Positions 35,330 through 48,129 of a stretch of 64,000 nucleotides of DNA are shown here, in pieces. Both the position numbers and the translations under genes were made by a program. Origin of the DNA: Toxonevra muliebris (lineage: Eukaryota; Arthropoda; Insecta; Diptera; Pallopteridae); contig OY829328.1 in assembly GCA_963691655.1 (NCBI GenBank), forward strand, positions 86,556,400 to 86,620,399, written 5' to 3'. The notes under the pieces were generated by a model. It searched no databases. It saw only the letters and a program-made list of their open reading frames with translations, and was not told the origin of the DNA. The stretch's first letter is position 1; every line of letters starts with the position of its first letter.

Positions 35330-38300
35330 TAGAAGTTCCAAAAAATGTGCATTTAAATTGAAATGATACCATAAAATGAAAAATCTTTAAAATTATTTTT
35401 GTATAATATTTCATGAATATTGAATTCAAGAAACATTAAAAAATTTGATTATTTTCAGGAAGAGTTAAACTTTTTCGATATTATTAGAAACCTTGACAAA
35501 TTATTCAACTTCTTTTTACTTTCACTCTTAATTTCCTTTCAATTTTTAAAAACCTCCATCATTTTACACTAAATTCAACTAACGCTAATGCTCTCACGAT
35601 AATGCAAAACAAATCAATTATTCATAAACCATTAAGCTCTTGGTCATGCTCCACCCACACCTAGCTACAATCTCGTTATATTACTCTCCCTTTTCTAAGT
35701 GCGCTGGCATTACAAATGGACGATCAAAAAGTAAGTCCATTAAAGGCTTTCAATGTTTAGAATATACACAGATAGTATAGAGAGCATAGAAAAAAACAAT
35801 GAGTGAGTGCAACTTCAGATCTAAAGCACCTACTCTTCTCCCTACCTACTCCTTACTTTCTATGAAGGGCACTCAGCATTTTGCGTACCATTTTGTGAGT
35901 ATGAGAGTGGGATGAAATAGATGCATGAATAAATTCTGATGCTGAGAGTGAGCAATTGGTGGGTATTCAGAACAAAAAAATACCGTTTTTTCTTCTCTCT
36001 TTTGCATTCAGCATCAGGTGTTTTACATTTTTAAGGTTTTTTTTATACTTACTTTGTTGTTGTTGCTGCTGTTTTATTTTATTTTTTGGATATTTGCAAC
36101 GTTGTTGTTTTTGTTGTTATGAAATATATTTCATTTAAGAAAAATAAACATGAAAATCGTTAAGCAAGTGGAAATAACTGAAATTGGAAAGAAAGGAGAG
36201 GGGAGCACCTACAAAAAAAAAAAAAAAATGAAACACTTGAGCATACAAAATTCTTTATACATTTTGTCGTAATGTTTCGTAAATGGATTTTTTTTAATAT
36301 ATATTATTTTTTTCTCTTTTCATTTTAAGTTCATTTTATATTCTTATTTAGTAAGATTTCTTTCCTTTGTTTTTTGTTTTTCTTTTATATCTACATATTT
36401 ATATTTATTTAAGCTGTTGATAATGTAAATTTAAAGGTCATAATTTTACCTTGAATGGTTTTTATGCTTGCTTTTCCTGTGTATACAAGTAGAGATTTCT
36501 GGTTGGTACTTAACATTGAAGTACATATCTAAGGGAAATCCGTTTTAAATAGCTTTTAATACATGGCAGGTATCATGCCTTGAATGAAACGTTTTTATTT
36601 ACATTTTCTGTTTTAAAAAGTATTTTTAAATTTTGTATATTAAATACGTGCAAAGTTTATAAAACAGTTTCAAAACTGAAAATCTTCTCCTTCTAAAACT
36701 TTTTATGTGCACAAATTTCTTGTTACTAATTGAAAAAGTTGAGCAACAAACTCAAATATCAATATAAACATCACACTGTGTACAAGAACAACATCAACAA
36801 CATAAACAAAAACGAAAACATCAAGAACGTCAACAAGTACAACAAAACTCTTAAACATCAACATTAAAAGTTGCTGTCAACAATATCTACATGTATATTT
36901 AAAACAGTGTTACCACTTGTCGTCAATAAAAGCGTAGCTGAAATGCACAACCCTAAAGCATCAAAAATGCAGTAGAAAATTACAATATTTTTTTTTTTTT
37001 TATTTTATTTATTTTCCTGCATAAATTTGACTTGCGATTATTAAAATATTCCTGCTTTATTATGAAAAAAATTAAATTTCCATCAGCTTTAATGAATGCA
37101 TACACTTTCCACACACAAATTAAACTCAATTTGTTTGGCTTAAAGGAGTTAGTGATAGAGAGAGAAAGACAGATATGGTAGTGGTTGAGTGTGCATGACA
37201 GAGAAGTTATAAAAATCATCAAATTTATTTTGTTTTTTACCTTTTTTGGTTATGACAAAGTAGCAGGCAAGCAAGCAAACATCGTGTTGCGGCTTTTATG
37301 TATATGCATGTGCGCGTGTAGAAAATTTCAAATGTAGTTGACTAGGTCAGGCTGTCAGGATGTTTATTATTGCGAATAATGTTAACAACGCAAGAAAACC
37401 TCTTTGTGAGGGAGTAGAAGAGCTTAAAAGTTTTCAGAGAGAGAGAGAGTGAAAAAGTAAGTGTGTAGGCATGAGAGAGTGAGCATCGTCAAATGTCTTA
37501 CGCTACACTGCGCAATTACAAAACTGAAAGGATTAACACGTAGAAGCTGAAATATGTTGAGTTTGTAATGTTTACAAAAAAAAAAGAAGAACCATATACA
37601 AAACTTTTGAAATATTTAATAGTAAATAGAACATATTTATTATAAAATAAATGTACTTAAAAAGGAATCAGTGAAGGCGACGTTTCGACTCATATCAAAC
37701 CAAGCCTGTAGGACAGACTAGTTTACATTCGACTATCGCAGCAATAAGCGTTAATGGCCAAGATATTTATCGAGAAAAAACCAAACTCGTCCCCCTTGGA
37801 TCTCCTGTGGAGCCCAAGTATAAGAGGCTATCAACTAATATATGTATTCCATTTTGAAATTAAATTTCTCTATTATATATATTTTATATGACGTCACCTA
37901 AAAATTCCAACGACAAAATTTTGTCATTTCATTTTCTATTATTGACATGTTATATATATATATTTTTAATTAGCGAAATGTCACGATTTGAAAATTTAAT
38001 AAAAACACATTTTTGTTGTAAATCGAAAAATTAAAAATTATGAAATTGCTGCATGCATTCAATTCAGATTAAATAAATATCAAAATATAAATACTGAAAC
38101 CATTATAATTTTTATATAAAAAAATGTGAATAGTAGCGCCACAAAAATATTGCAGCATACCGATTGTGTAGTATTGTAGCCTTTAGCAACATTTTATTAT
38201 TGAGAGAGAATGTGCTCCTGGCAACATTTTGTAAGACAAACAAGAGACAGGAGCATATGCGCAGCAACAGCAACGTTATTTCTCTTGCTCTCTCTCTCTC

Positions 38301-40510
38301 TCTCTTTCTCACTATTACTCTCCTTGACCTTGAGCGTCGTTGCTGTGCATGATTAAGAAGTGTTCTTGTTTTTTCATTGTTGTTGTTGTTACTGGTGCTG
38401 CTGCTACCCAGCATCCCCAATGTAGTCATAAATAAATACTCACTTTTAGCTTTGCTGTTGTTGTTGTTTGCATTTTAATACTTTCATACATATTGTTGTT
38501 GTTATTGTTGAATTATACCCTCAGGTTCTCCCTACTGTGCGCAATTATGACATTAAAGTACACACAAGAAACAAGTAAAAAAAAAAAGAACAGAAACTAG
38601 CTACTTACTTTCTCGCATTCGTATGTAGACATGTATGTAGTAGCTACAAGTTGATGTTGACTACTACCACTACCAACTTACTACTTTTTTTTTTGCATAG
38701 ATGTGTATGTATGTGAGCAAGGACGTTTCGTTGAAAAAAGTTTTTCTGCTCCTCAGTGTGTTACATTAGTATGAAAATTTTGCTTGCCAGTGTTGCTTGT
38801 GTTGGAAATTTGGATATTCGCTAAAGATGTGAAATAAAAGCGAATAAATTTTCGAAAGTTTTAAAGTTATAAAAATAAGAATTTGTGTGTGTGTCAAATA
38901 AAAATTCAGAAAACCTTAAATAAAGTTGGAGTCAGTGAAATAAATACCAAAATCTATTTTATATTTGCAAAAAAAAAAAAAAAAAAAAAAATTAAATGTG
39001 AAATTGAAAAAAGCACCTACTCCGATTTCCATTTAAATGTTAATGGCACGCAAAATGAAGCTGTGTAAATAATCGCGTTGACTTCTTTTTTAGAAATGTC
39101 AACGCTGATGTTGTTATCAGCATTTTCATCGGCATCACATCATCAACAACATCGCCATCAACAACAATAGCATCATTTTAATATGTGCACAACATTGTTG
39201 TTGTTGTCTTAGCTTTCTTCATTTTTTGTTCAACATTTCATTTAGATTTTGTTACCAAATATTGATTTTTCCTACTCATATTACAATTTCAAGCAGAAGT
39301 GCATTTATATCATCTCTTTTGAGATTTAATTAAAATTTCACTCAATTACTTTAACATAAACGACAAAAAACACAAACAGAAATGACTGATAGAATTCTAT
39401 TATTATCATGTTATTGATTTGTCATTTTGGCATTGGCAGTAGGAGTGAACGTGATGATTCAACTGAGCGGTAAATATTTAGTATTTAATAATTTCTTTGT
39501 TCTATTAAATTTAATTGTTTTTTTTTTTACATACCTAGAAAAATTTTGTAAACAAAATTTTTTTGTAAATACTATTTACGTCACATTTTTTGCATGCTAA
39601 CCTTGACATGCTTGCATATTTGTTTGTTTTTTGATTGCATTGTATATGAATAATTTTACCTGGGTGGAAAATTTGCAATAATTGTAATGTTATCATTAGA
39701 CATAGGCACTTTGAAGCTATTCTTGAAGGTAGGTCAGTTTTCTTTTTCTTATTTTGTTTCATAACAAACAGATCATGAAGGGCCTAGATCGAAATTGTAT
39801 GACTTAAATTTTTGCTCTTTGAGCTTTGCTATTAAATCCGCTCACCCTGTGTAGCATACTTACAGCTAAGTTATATGATCGTCACTAAAGCGAATGGCCT
39901 CCGTAATAACACTAACGAATGCTAGTCAACTCAAGTCGTCATTAGTTCTTAAATCAGTAAACTTAGATTACATTGATTCCATTAAATAATCTGAATTATT
40001 CTGCAATGCAATATCAAAAGGAAATAATTAATTTCTTGTACCATAAAATATTAGAAGATAACAACGTCAAAGTTATTTTCCCTTGATTTGATTAGCCTTG
40101 ATCATTGCAAATCCTAGCAAATCTAAGGTAAAAGAGAGGGAAGGTGATTTTAGTAATAAAATCCCACTCTTTTCTCTCGTTGAATTAAGAGACTTTTGGA
40201 AAGAACGAAAATACCTAAAACTCCTATAAGCCTCAAACCTTTTCCCCTTCGACAACTTTTTTTAAGAATGTTATACTAGTTCAGGGACAGAGAGATTGGA
40301 AACGATAAGGAAGCTTCAGTTGAGGTTGTATAGGACCTGCCGAGTATACCAGCTTCACTTAGGACCATCATTGAGTGGTTTAAAAAAAGTAATAAATTGC
40401 TACCTATTTCTCCAAAGTCTTTGCATTTTGTATTAATTTTTAACACTGCATGCTATTGCAGATACAGCAATCTTTTTGGTAGTTGCAAGAGTTGAGTCAA
40501 CTATTACTGC
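35330..40510. other. Intron-like sequence with microsatellites
   Basis: No convincing gene. The region holds GA repeats near 37436-37450 and 37156-37168, CAACAA repeats near 36781-36850 and 39140-39170, an A run of 23 at 38969-38991 and GTTGTT repeats. Around 38150-38880 the sequence is less AT-rich, with GAGA tracts and leader-like text; an initiator-like TCAGTG occurs at 38753-38758, but no donor-bounded exon could be defined after it. Confidence 0.45.
38282..38310. promoter_or_regulatory. CT/GA tract, possible GAGA-factor site cluster
   Basis: Uninterrupted CTCTCTCT within a patch that also contains GAGAGAGAA (about 38203) and ACAAGAGACAGG (about 38239). GAGA repeats are bound by Trl and pipsqueak in Drosophila at promoters and Polycomb elements. 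Here this is inferred only from the motif, which is also a common microsatellite. Confidence 0.3.
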
Positions 40511-40518
40511 TATTCTTA

Positions 40519-40614
40519 TGCCTGGTTTTTATTTGCCAATATGTTGACAATTTCATTTAGGAAATTCACTCTTTCTCTCTCTCTGACATGGAATATGACA
40601 TTGTGAAAATCAAG
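40519..40614. mobile_element. MITE, copy 2, opposite orientation
   Basis: Begins TGCCTGGTTTTTATTTGCCA and ends TTGTGAAAATCAAGC, with internal CATATGTTGAC-like, AAATTCACTC and CTCTCTCTGACAT blocks. These match the reverse complement of the copy at 35208-35318 in order. The right end is eroded and about 15 bases are missing from the left half. Confidence 0.5.
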
Positions 40615-40619
40615 CTTTA

Positions 40620-42430
40620 CTCCTTTCAATCACATCCAAATATGTACTGAGAGAGAGAAAGAACAAATCACCTGCTTGCTATGAGATGTTGTCAGTTGTT
40701 AGTATAGCAGTTAAATTCTCTGAAACGAGCTTGTCCAAGTCCGTATAGTTAATGACTTGTAATTAATTTCTAGTGGAAATTTTCTACACTCCAGCTAAAA
40801 GTATTCTACAGCAGTCGTATCTATCCACTAGATCTAATCTAGTCATCTCTCTAACTCTCAGTTGGGGCTAATTTCTCGAATAAAAGGAATTGTGAAACAA
40901 AATTATTTACACTTGCTGGCAGCAGTGCCAGTATTTTTTTTTATGTTTTTATTATATAGTAATTATTTTACACAAAAGTGTAACCCTGTTTATGTCACTA
41001 ACCCTATTATTTTTTATATAAAGCAACAATAACAATAAAAACAGCAAAAGTGCCAACTGAAAAGAGAAGAGAAGGAAAAATGAAAAAAAAATTAATTTAA
41101 AAGAAAACAATGCAAAAATGCAACACTGGTGCTGGTGGCTAGTGTTTGTTAACAATGTATGAGAATGTTAACAACAACAACTGCAACTACATACGTACAA
41201 CAATAAACAATAATAAAAACAGAAACCCTTAAGCTTTAAGAAAAAAAAAGTACAAAAATAAAAACAACAAACACCGTTGGTTTTTCTCACTACTTACAAT
41301 AATTACCTATATACACACGACAAAAGAATTGTTGTTGTTGTAAAAGAAACAATAGCAACATCATTGAAGGCTGAAAACTGAAGACTGCAAAAAAAAACAT
41401 GTTGTAAACTAAGTTAATTGTTGAAGTTTTTTTTTATATATTTTTATTTTTATGTATGCGCATTTAGTACTAAGCAAAATAGTGTTTCAAAGCATACAGC
41501 CGCATACATTAATTAAATTTATGTGCATATTATGAAATTGTGCAACGATAAAAATAAAAACTGAAATTAACATACAAAAATATAAAATGAAATGTTACAA
41601 AAAAGCTGTAAACAAAAATTGCAGTAAAAAAGGAAGTATGTAGGTAGGTACGAAAAAAAACCCCAAACGAAAATCCGAAAACCAAAAAAAGCAGCAGCAG
41701 CAATCACTCTTAAAAGAAATGTAGTTAGATACGCTTTTAAATGTGGGTATGAAAGAAAGTTTAAGCGTTAATTTGTTAGATTTTTTTCAACTTTTGATAT
41801 GAAAGAAATTTCTGCAGCTAAGCATTTCAATGTATACATGTATACGTGTATGAATTTGTATGTGTGAGTGTATATGAATTTGTGTGCTACATCAAAGCGT
41901 GCGATTTTCTATATTTACTCTGTTTCGCTTTTTCGTTAATTTTGCACTATTTTTTTTTTCCTACCATTTTAGCCTTTTTTTTTCTTTTTTGATCTGTATA
42001 CAATTGCTGCTCAAAATAACAACAAAAACTAAAGTTAAAGTATGCACACATTAAAATTGTAATTAAAGCGAAAACAAAAGTGATCTTCATGCTTGATATA
42101 ATAGTGCATGAATATGTGTATCCAGCCATGCCTGTGTATGTGTGTGTTTTGTTTGTATTCGTTCACGCGCTCATTTGTTCGTGCGCTCTTTCATTTATGT
42201 GCATTTAGACAATTGTGTATTGCATACTTTTAGGATGTGCTGGAAAATTAGCTACTCACTTGTGTGCGCAATGAAATAATTGTTTTTTATTTATAAAAGA
42301 AATTTCAGCACAGTAAATTATTATTATAAAGTGACGATTCATATCTCAGTAATGTATAGTACTTATGCAGAAAGTAGGCGTGGCTACTGCTAAAAAATAT
42401 ATAGAAAACTTCATATTGATTTAGTTCAGA
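40620..42430. other. Intron-like AT-rich sequence
   Basis: No gene seen. It has CAACAACAA and ATAAAAACA-type low-complexity DNA and TATGTGTGAGTG repeats near 41860. Minus-strand open frames at 40952-41155 and 41947-42129 are Phe/Leu-rich or lack context. Confidence 0.5.
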
Positions 42431-42439
42431 AATCGTGAA

Positions 42440-43390
42440 ACCTTCAGTTTTATATTTAGAATAATTAATTTGAGTATTTAATAGTCAAATTTAAAAATTT
42501 CAGAAAGCGTGAATTTGTGTTCGGAGTAGCCAAATATAATTCAGAAAGTTTCATTAGATTTCAGAGTGGTGGACCAGAATTCAGAAAGCGTCGAATTTGA
42601 TTCGGAATTATAAAATTGATTCCAAAAACTGTCAAATTGCTTTCGAAGTAGTCAAATTGAATTCGGAGTAATTCAGGAAGCTTTACATTGAATTCGGAGT
42701 TGGCAAATTGAATTCCAGAAGGGTCAATTGAATTCGAAATTATCTAATTCATTCAAGCGTTAAATTTAAGTAAGAATAGACAAACCGAATTCAAAAAGCA
42801 TCAATTTAAGTTCAGAGTGTTAAAATTGAATTTAGAATGCTGAAATAAAATTCAAAAGGTGTCAAATTGAGCTCAATTTGGCTAAATTGAATTCGAAGTA
42901 GTTAAATTGAGTTCACGAATCGTCAAAACTAGTTTAAAAAAACATTAAATTAAATTCGGAGGGTTTAATTGAGTTCGAGGTACCTCAAAACGAACTCGGA
43001 GTAATATAATTGATGCCAGAAAGCTACAATGTTTGCATTCAGAAAACGCCTCTGCTCCGCCACTGGTACCTGTGAACGCAAATTGATCACTTTATGATCA
43101 ACAAAAATTATACTGAGCAGTCGTCATTTCATTGAGCGTATTATTTTTCTGATACTTCCGCTCAACATGTTGCTGAGTTGCTGAGCAGTGGTCGTTTTCT
43201 GACCGTATGCAATTTAAATTCAGAAATCGTAAATTCCAATTCAAAATAGTCAAATTGAATTCAGAAAGTGTCAATCCGAATTTAGGATATTCAATTTGAT
43301 TGCAAAAAGAAGGAATCAAATTAAATTCAAAATAGTAGTTATGTTTCAAATCGAAAAGGAACAATTTGACTTCAGAATACATAGATTTTA
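42440..43390 (+). repeat. Degenerate minisatellite, forward orientation, upstream of the coding exon
   Basis: Roughly 20-base half-units alternate between a TCAAATTGAATTCGGAGTA form and a TCAAATTGAATTCAGAAAGC form, giving a compound period near 40 bases. Clear copies occur near 42580, 42640-42660, 42690, 42880-42900, 43250 and 43350, with many mutated versions between them. A stretch at 43030-43200 interrupts the array and contains a separate repeat, TGAGCAGTCGTCATTT / TGAGCAGTGGTCGTTT. EcoRI-type GAATTC sites are frequent. The reverse-complement array lies at 48130-48660. Confidence 0.7.
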
Positions 43391-43399
43391 ATGCCTGTG

Positions 43400-45580
43400 T
43401 CTAGAACATACATAAACCAGACAAAACAAAAAGGATTAAATCAGATGAGAGATGCTGACCTGCTTGATATTGTTATTTGAAGCGGTTACATTGGACTTTT
43501 AAATTCCTTTCAATATTTACTGGGGTCTCAAAATAATTCTCTAAATGACAGCACTACTTGACTGCCAATATTTCTGTAAAAATTTCCGTGTCGTTTTTCT
43601 TTGTTCGCACAGATTGCTACATATGTAAATATTTTCCGAACAAAAATTTCAGACTGACCCTCATATCTCTTCATACATTTCTTCATATCTCCCATTCGTG
43701 TTCATTTATTTTAATATTATTTTTAACATTGGATGCTGCACAAATATACATTTTTTCTTTTGCTACTGATTACTCATATGCAACTACAATAAATAATTTT
43801 GAATTGCTTTTTTTCGCGCCCCCTACTACATATTTGTATAATTTTCCTACATATTTGCGCAAAATTTATGATTAAAATAGTGTCAATTTCAATTAATTTC
43901 ACCATGACATTGTACTCTCGCCGATGATGACGACAACGACGACTCAACGTAACTATGTATAAATGTAGACTAGAAATACTGTCAACATTTATTAATTAAT
44001 TAATAAAATGTGTGAAACATGCATTTGTTTGTGTGTGTATTCACTCTCACTGTCATTGTCATAAGTGTCAATTTACACATCTCAACTAACAAACAAACAA
44101 GAAAAAAAAACATATTCAAAGAACACAATTTACACAAATTGCAATTACGTTTTGTAGTGCAAATATTTCGCTATTTTTACATGCATGCATATATTTGCTG
44201 TAATGAATAAAATTTATTCCCTTCAGTTTTATATGTACTTCGCTCTGTTTTCTCTCTCATTCTCGCTTTTGCTTTCTAAAACGTTGTCATCGCTTTTTTC
44301 ATTATTCAACGCAAACGTTTTTACGCTACATGCGCGAATTAATTCACTTTTACTAATTAACTCGATTTAATAATATTTGAAAATGTATACACATATGTGA
44401 CATGTGTACTTGTAATGAATACATGTGGATATATGTGTATGGATGTGTGTGTGTTTAGCCAAAGGAAGTTAAATTTGATTATGCCTGCGTGTGTGTAGAA
44501 ATGTCAACTTTATGTTTGCTTGCAATAGCTAGAACGAGAGAGAGAGAGAGAAGAAAAAAAGAGGGAAAAGTTAAGTTGAAGTGAAGAGCATAAATTCCTG
44601 CGGCTTTGAGGATATTTGGAGCGGAAATGCCAATTGAAGATGAGTTTTAATTAGTGGTTTCATAGTAAATGGGCGCATGCGAATCTATTGAATGATACAG
44701 CATAAAATTAATTAATAACAAAATAAGGAGTGCATTTGAAGAAGGGGTATTCTTATATTTATATAGATCTTTCAATAAGAAAAAGGTGAAGTTCAAAGAT
44801 CCTTATCTGCGCCAAATTTTATTCAATTTTGACATACACAAAAAATAAAACTTTGAGAGTCCCGAAAACTAAATGCTTTGATCTCCGCGGTACCTCTGAC
44901 TTTTTCTTTCTTTACAAAAATTAAAATTATACCTTCCCAAATCTGTTCTGTTTGGGATGATGATCGGCAAATGATTTGGGAGTTATTGTAGTAGGCTAAA
45001 ATATACATTTTTGAGACTTAAAAGGAATGAATAAAGTAATAGATAATTCTTCAACTCTTCAGGAACAATTTTTGTCACTTTCAAAAATCAATTTGTCATT
45101 TTTCTTATGCCCGCGAAGACAGGTTCTTTTCCCCGCAAAAATTACAAAAAAAAATATAAACTACAATCTTTAAAGAGAGTAAAATGAGCTCGTAAAAAAA
45201 ATAGTGATAAACTGAAGATGGTGTGTGTTGTTGAGAAGCGTTGACTGTTAATGTTGCCTATTCAACTTCTAAAAATTTGTCATTCATCAATGAACCGATT
45301 ATTATTTTGTGTTTGAATTTGAGTTTTCGGCGCAACTCTAATATCTATTTTTTACTACTTAATTGTCTACCTGTCTCTTTCACACAGTTATGCATGCTTG
45401 TGCTTTTAGGACTTGTAAAGTCAGCAGTATTTTTACATAAAATCTAAATTTGTTTATTTTTTATCAATTAGATTATGTTTTTTTTTTTATTGGGTACAAT
45501 TTGGAATCCTGTATTCGAATAGTTCGGGTCTCGTGTTTGGTGACTGGATCCACCGCAGATAGATCTGGTACTTAGAAGCT
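43400..45580. other. Intron-like sequence
   Basis: No gene seen. It includes a GA tract at about 44535-44553, TGTGTG tracts near 44025 and 44440, and Phe/Leu-rich chance open frames at 43558-43875 and 44019-44370. Confidence 0.5.
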
Positions 45581-45589
45581 CAAATAACA

Positions 45590-46072
45590 CAGTGCCACAA
45601 ATTTTCAAGTTTTGTCTTATGCGCGAGATTTTCCAAACAGTTTTATACTAATTTAGAGTCGCTGCGTACTCAGTTATTCTCCATCACATCTAGTTCTCCT
45701 TCAATATGGACCTTAAGTCGAAAAAATGGGGTCTTTAGGGGCTATTAAGAAAATTCTTTATTTCAACAGATCTGAAGCAAAGTTGTTAAGCACAAAAAGA
45801 TAAACAATTTTTGTGTATGCATTCTTCCTCCATCTTTTACCCTTCCTTTTGAAAATGGAGGTTTAAACCCCTTTTTCGATAAATAGCCGATAAAACAAAA
45901 ACTGTTAAAAAAAAACTGAGTACGCAGTCATGATCAGCAACTCTAAATTACAATAAAACCGTTCGAAAATCTCGCGAATACAAAAAAAAGTAGAATAGGT
46001 GGAAGAAGATTCCATTGTGGATCGAGAAGAAAATTAGTTCTGTATAATGTACTATTTTAATGACCACCACTG
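45590..46072. mobile_element. Foldback element with internal inverted arms
   Basis: Arms at 45621-45674 and 45915-45978 are inverted copies: GCGAGATTTTC, TTTTATACTAATTTAGAG (TTTTATTGTAATTTAGAG on the other side), then GACTGCGTACTCAGT (GTCGCTGCGTACTCAGT on the left). Outward, a CAGTG word at 45590 faces CCACTG at 46067-46072, followed by TA, the pattern of a Tc1/mariner-type end. The outer boundaries are less certain than the arms. There is no transposase frame. Confidence 0.5.
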
Positions 46073-46079
46073 TATACCA

Positions 46080-46998
46080 TTGAGTGCACCCTACTCTTTC
46101 ACAATTCAACACACACACTTCAATCCATTCAACGTTGATAATTTGTGTTGCTGTTTGTTTTAATGTCTAAGATAATTTAAAGTTGCTACCGAATTATTGC
46201 TGCCGCTCCAAAAAAAAAAAAAGCAAAACAAAACGAAAAGAAAAAGAAAAAACAACAGTGGCGCCGCACACGCGTGTGTACTGTGCACGCAACGCAGACA
46301 AATTCAAAGATAAAGTTCAAAGTACATTTGCATTTGAAGAAATGTTAAAATAATTTCATGTTTATTTTTATTATTATTGTTATTGCATTGCATTCTCAAA
46401 AAGAGCAAGTGCAAAGTGCACTTTCAGTTTTGTTGTTGTCGATTTTATTTTGTGAGTTGCAGTAGCAACTCCACAATTCACAATTTACTGACGTTGCATT
46501 AGTATTATGCTGCACACTGTGTGCGCGGTAATAGCCAATGATGTTGATAGTTGAATGCTGCATGTGTTTATGGTTTTTTTTTATGAGTTTTCACCCTTTT
46601 TTTTTATTATAATTTAATGATTTCGCTTATTTGTTGTTTTATGCTGTTAATTTAATTTTCTTTTTCTTGTTAATTGCAAGTGTTGATGTTTAGTAGTAGT
46701 GGGTAATAAATGTTAGTTTTCGTTTACAGGTTATGACATTTTATTGTTTTTTTTTTTTCTTTATGATTTTTTTCTTAGCATTCATTAAATTACAAAAAGT
46801 ATCAAGTTACTTATAAGCTATTTGCAACATTGTTTCATTACCGTTGCAAATTTTAACGACTTAAAACTATGAAATTGTATTCGATTTTCCAATTAACACT
46901 TAATTGAATTAATAAAAAAAATATTTTTCATTAATTGCTTCCTTTTTTAAACATTAATTTAATAAATTTATTATCTCCCTTCTCTTTTCCATTTATAG
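46080..46998. other. 3' part of the intron upstream of the coding exon, with acceptor
   Basis: Contains an A-rich block near 46209-46254 followed by a GC-rich patch GTGGCGCCGCACACGCGTGTG at 46259-46279, then AT-rich DNA. A pyrimidine-rich tract (TATCTCCCTTCTCTTTTCC) and ATTTATAG end at 46998, forming a strong 3' splice site for the exon at 46999. An alternative acceptor TTCGTTTACAG ends near 46729. Confidence 0.5.
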
Positions 46999-47210
46999 CA
47001 TGTCTTCCGGTTTAATGTCCTGTGTGCGGGAGAATTCCCCACCTTTGGATGTGCACGTGCACAATGCTTCAGGTCCATTGTCATTGCCGGCAGATACTTC
47101 AAATGTCTCAATGAATATGACATCAACGCCTCTGACGGCCATCAACAGTAGCAGTGGCAGCGGCAACAGCAATATCGTCGGCAATGCAACACCAGCAACA
47201 ACAAGTGCTG
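46999..47210 (+). CDS. First coding exon of an unidentified, long-intron gene
   Basis: This is the only convincing coding segment in the window. The exon starts one base before an ATG (47000) and encodes 70 complete codons beginning MSSGLMSCVRENSPPLDVHV, then a Ser/Thr/Asn/Gly/Pro-rich tail ending ATPATTSAG across the junction. It finishes with CTG|GTAAGT, in phase 1. Composition is far less AT-rich than the flanks, and the low-complexity polar N-terminus resembles those of fly transcription factors and RNA-binding proteins, but I do not recognise the protein. There is no signal peptide or membrane segment. The ATG is probably the true start because the exon holds only one base before it; a phase-2 upstream coding exon cannot be excluded. 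The minus-strand frame is a shadow. Confidence 0.75.
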
Positions 47211-48129
47211 GTAAGTCACACATATCTTTACATACATAAATTGTATATTTTACAACCCGCTCGTAGCTACCTCATTCATTTATTATTAGCTTATTCCCTA
47301 CAGTGTCATTTTACATACACACACACACACCTTTAATTTCTTCTTATTCCTCACTCACTCTTATGTCTTTCTCTTTTTAATGTTTTGCATATAGCTAGGT
47401 CGGTACGCCAAGCTAAGAAGCTTTTAACTGTTGTCAATTGTTTTCAACTCATTCCTTAAGTGCATTTTCGTATACAATTTTTGTTAAATTTTGAAGTTTT
47501 AACATTTTGTGTCAAGTGTGTCGAGAATGTCGAAAGAGAATATGTTGAAAAGTACCACACAATGTCGCAATCTCACATGTTTCTGATTTGACTCTGACAG
47601 AAATGTCAGTGACACTAAGATTGAACACGTTCATGTAGCGCAATGGAGTGAAGTTCTTGAATGTGTTGAATGTATTTGAAGTAGATAGTGTGTTCATCAA
47701 GAAGAATTTCATAAAGTAAGCGCTAGAACCTGTAAAAATATTTTAGAATAAAATATTTAGTGAAATCAATCATAAGTAAATTGTATTTTGAATGTATAAT
47801 TTACAATTGAAAATAAAGAAAATTTAAAAGAAGCCAGCTTGTTAAACAGTCACAGCTGAAGTACTTAAGCCCACTCTAAAAATCACGGACACTGCGGCCT
47901 AGAAGGTTATTTGTGCCCCAGTTTTATTATATAACAGAAAATTGAATTTTGATTTTCGAATGAAATTCGATTTGACTTACTTCAAAATTCACGAATCCTT
48001 AAGAATTTGACACTGCGCTATAAATACAATATTGCTTAGCTATACCCTATGGTTGATTATCAACATTATTGTAACGTTGAAGGCATCATTAAATTCTATA
48101 TAACCCGTTCTGCAATCAATTTTACTGCT

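Noticed and set aside
38112..38429. Minus-strand frame with RERERARE and poly-Asn
   Set aside because: These residues come from the CT/GA and GTT repeats; no independent support.
46993..47223. Minus-strand open frame over the coding exon
   Set aside because: It is the antisense shadow of the + strand exon; the + strand has both splice sites and better composition.
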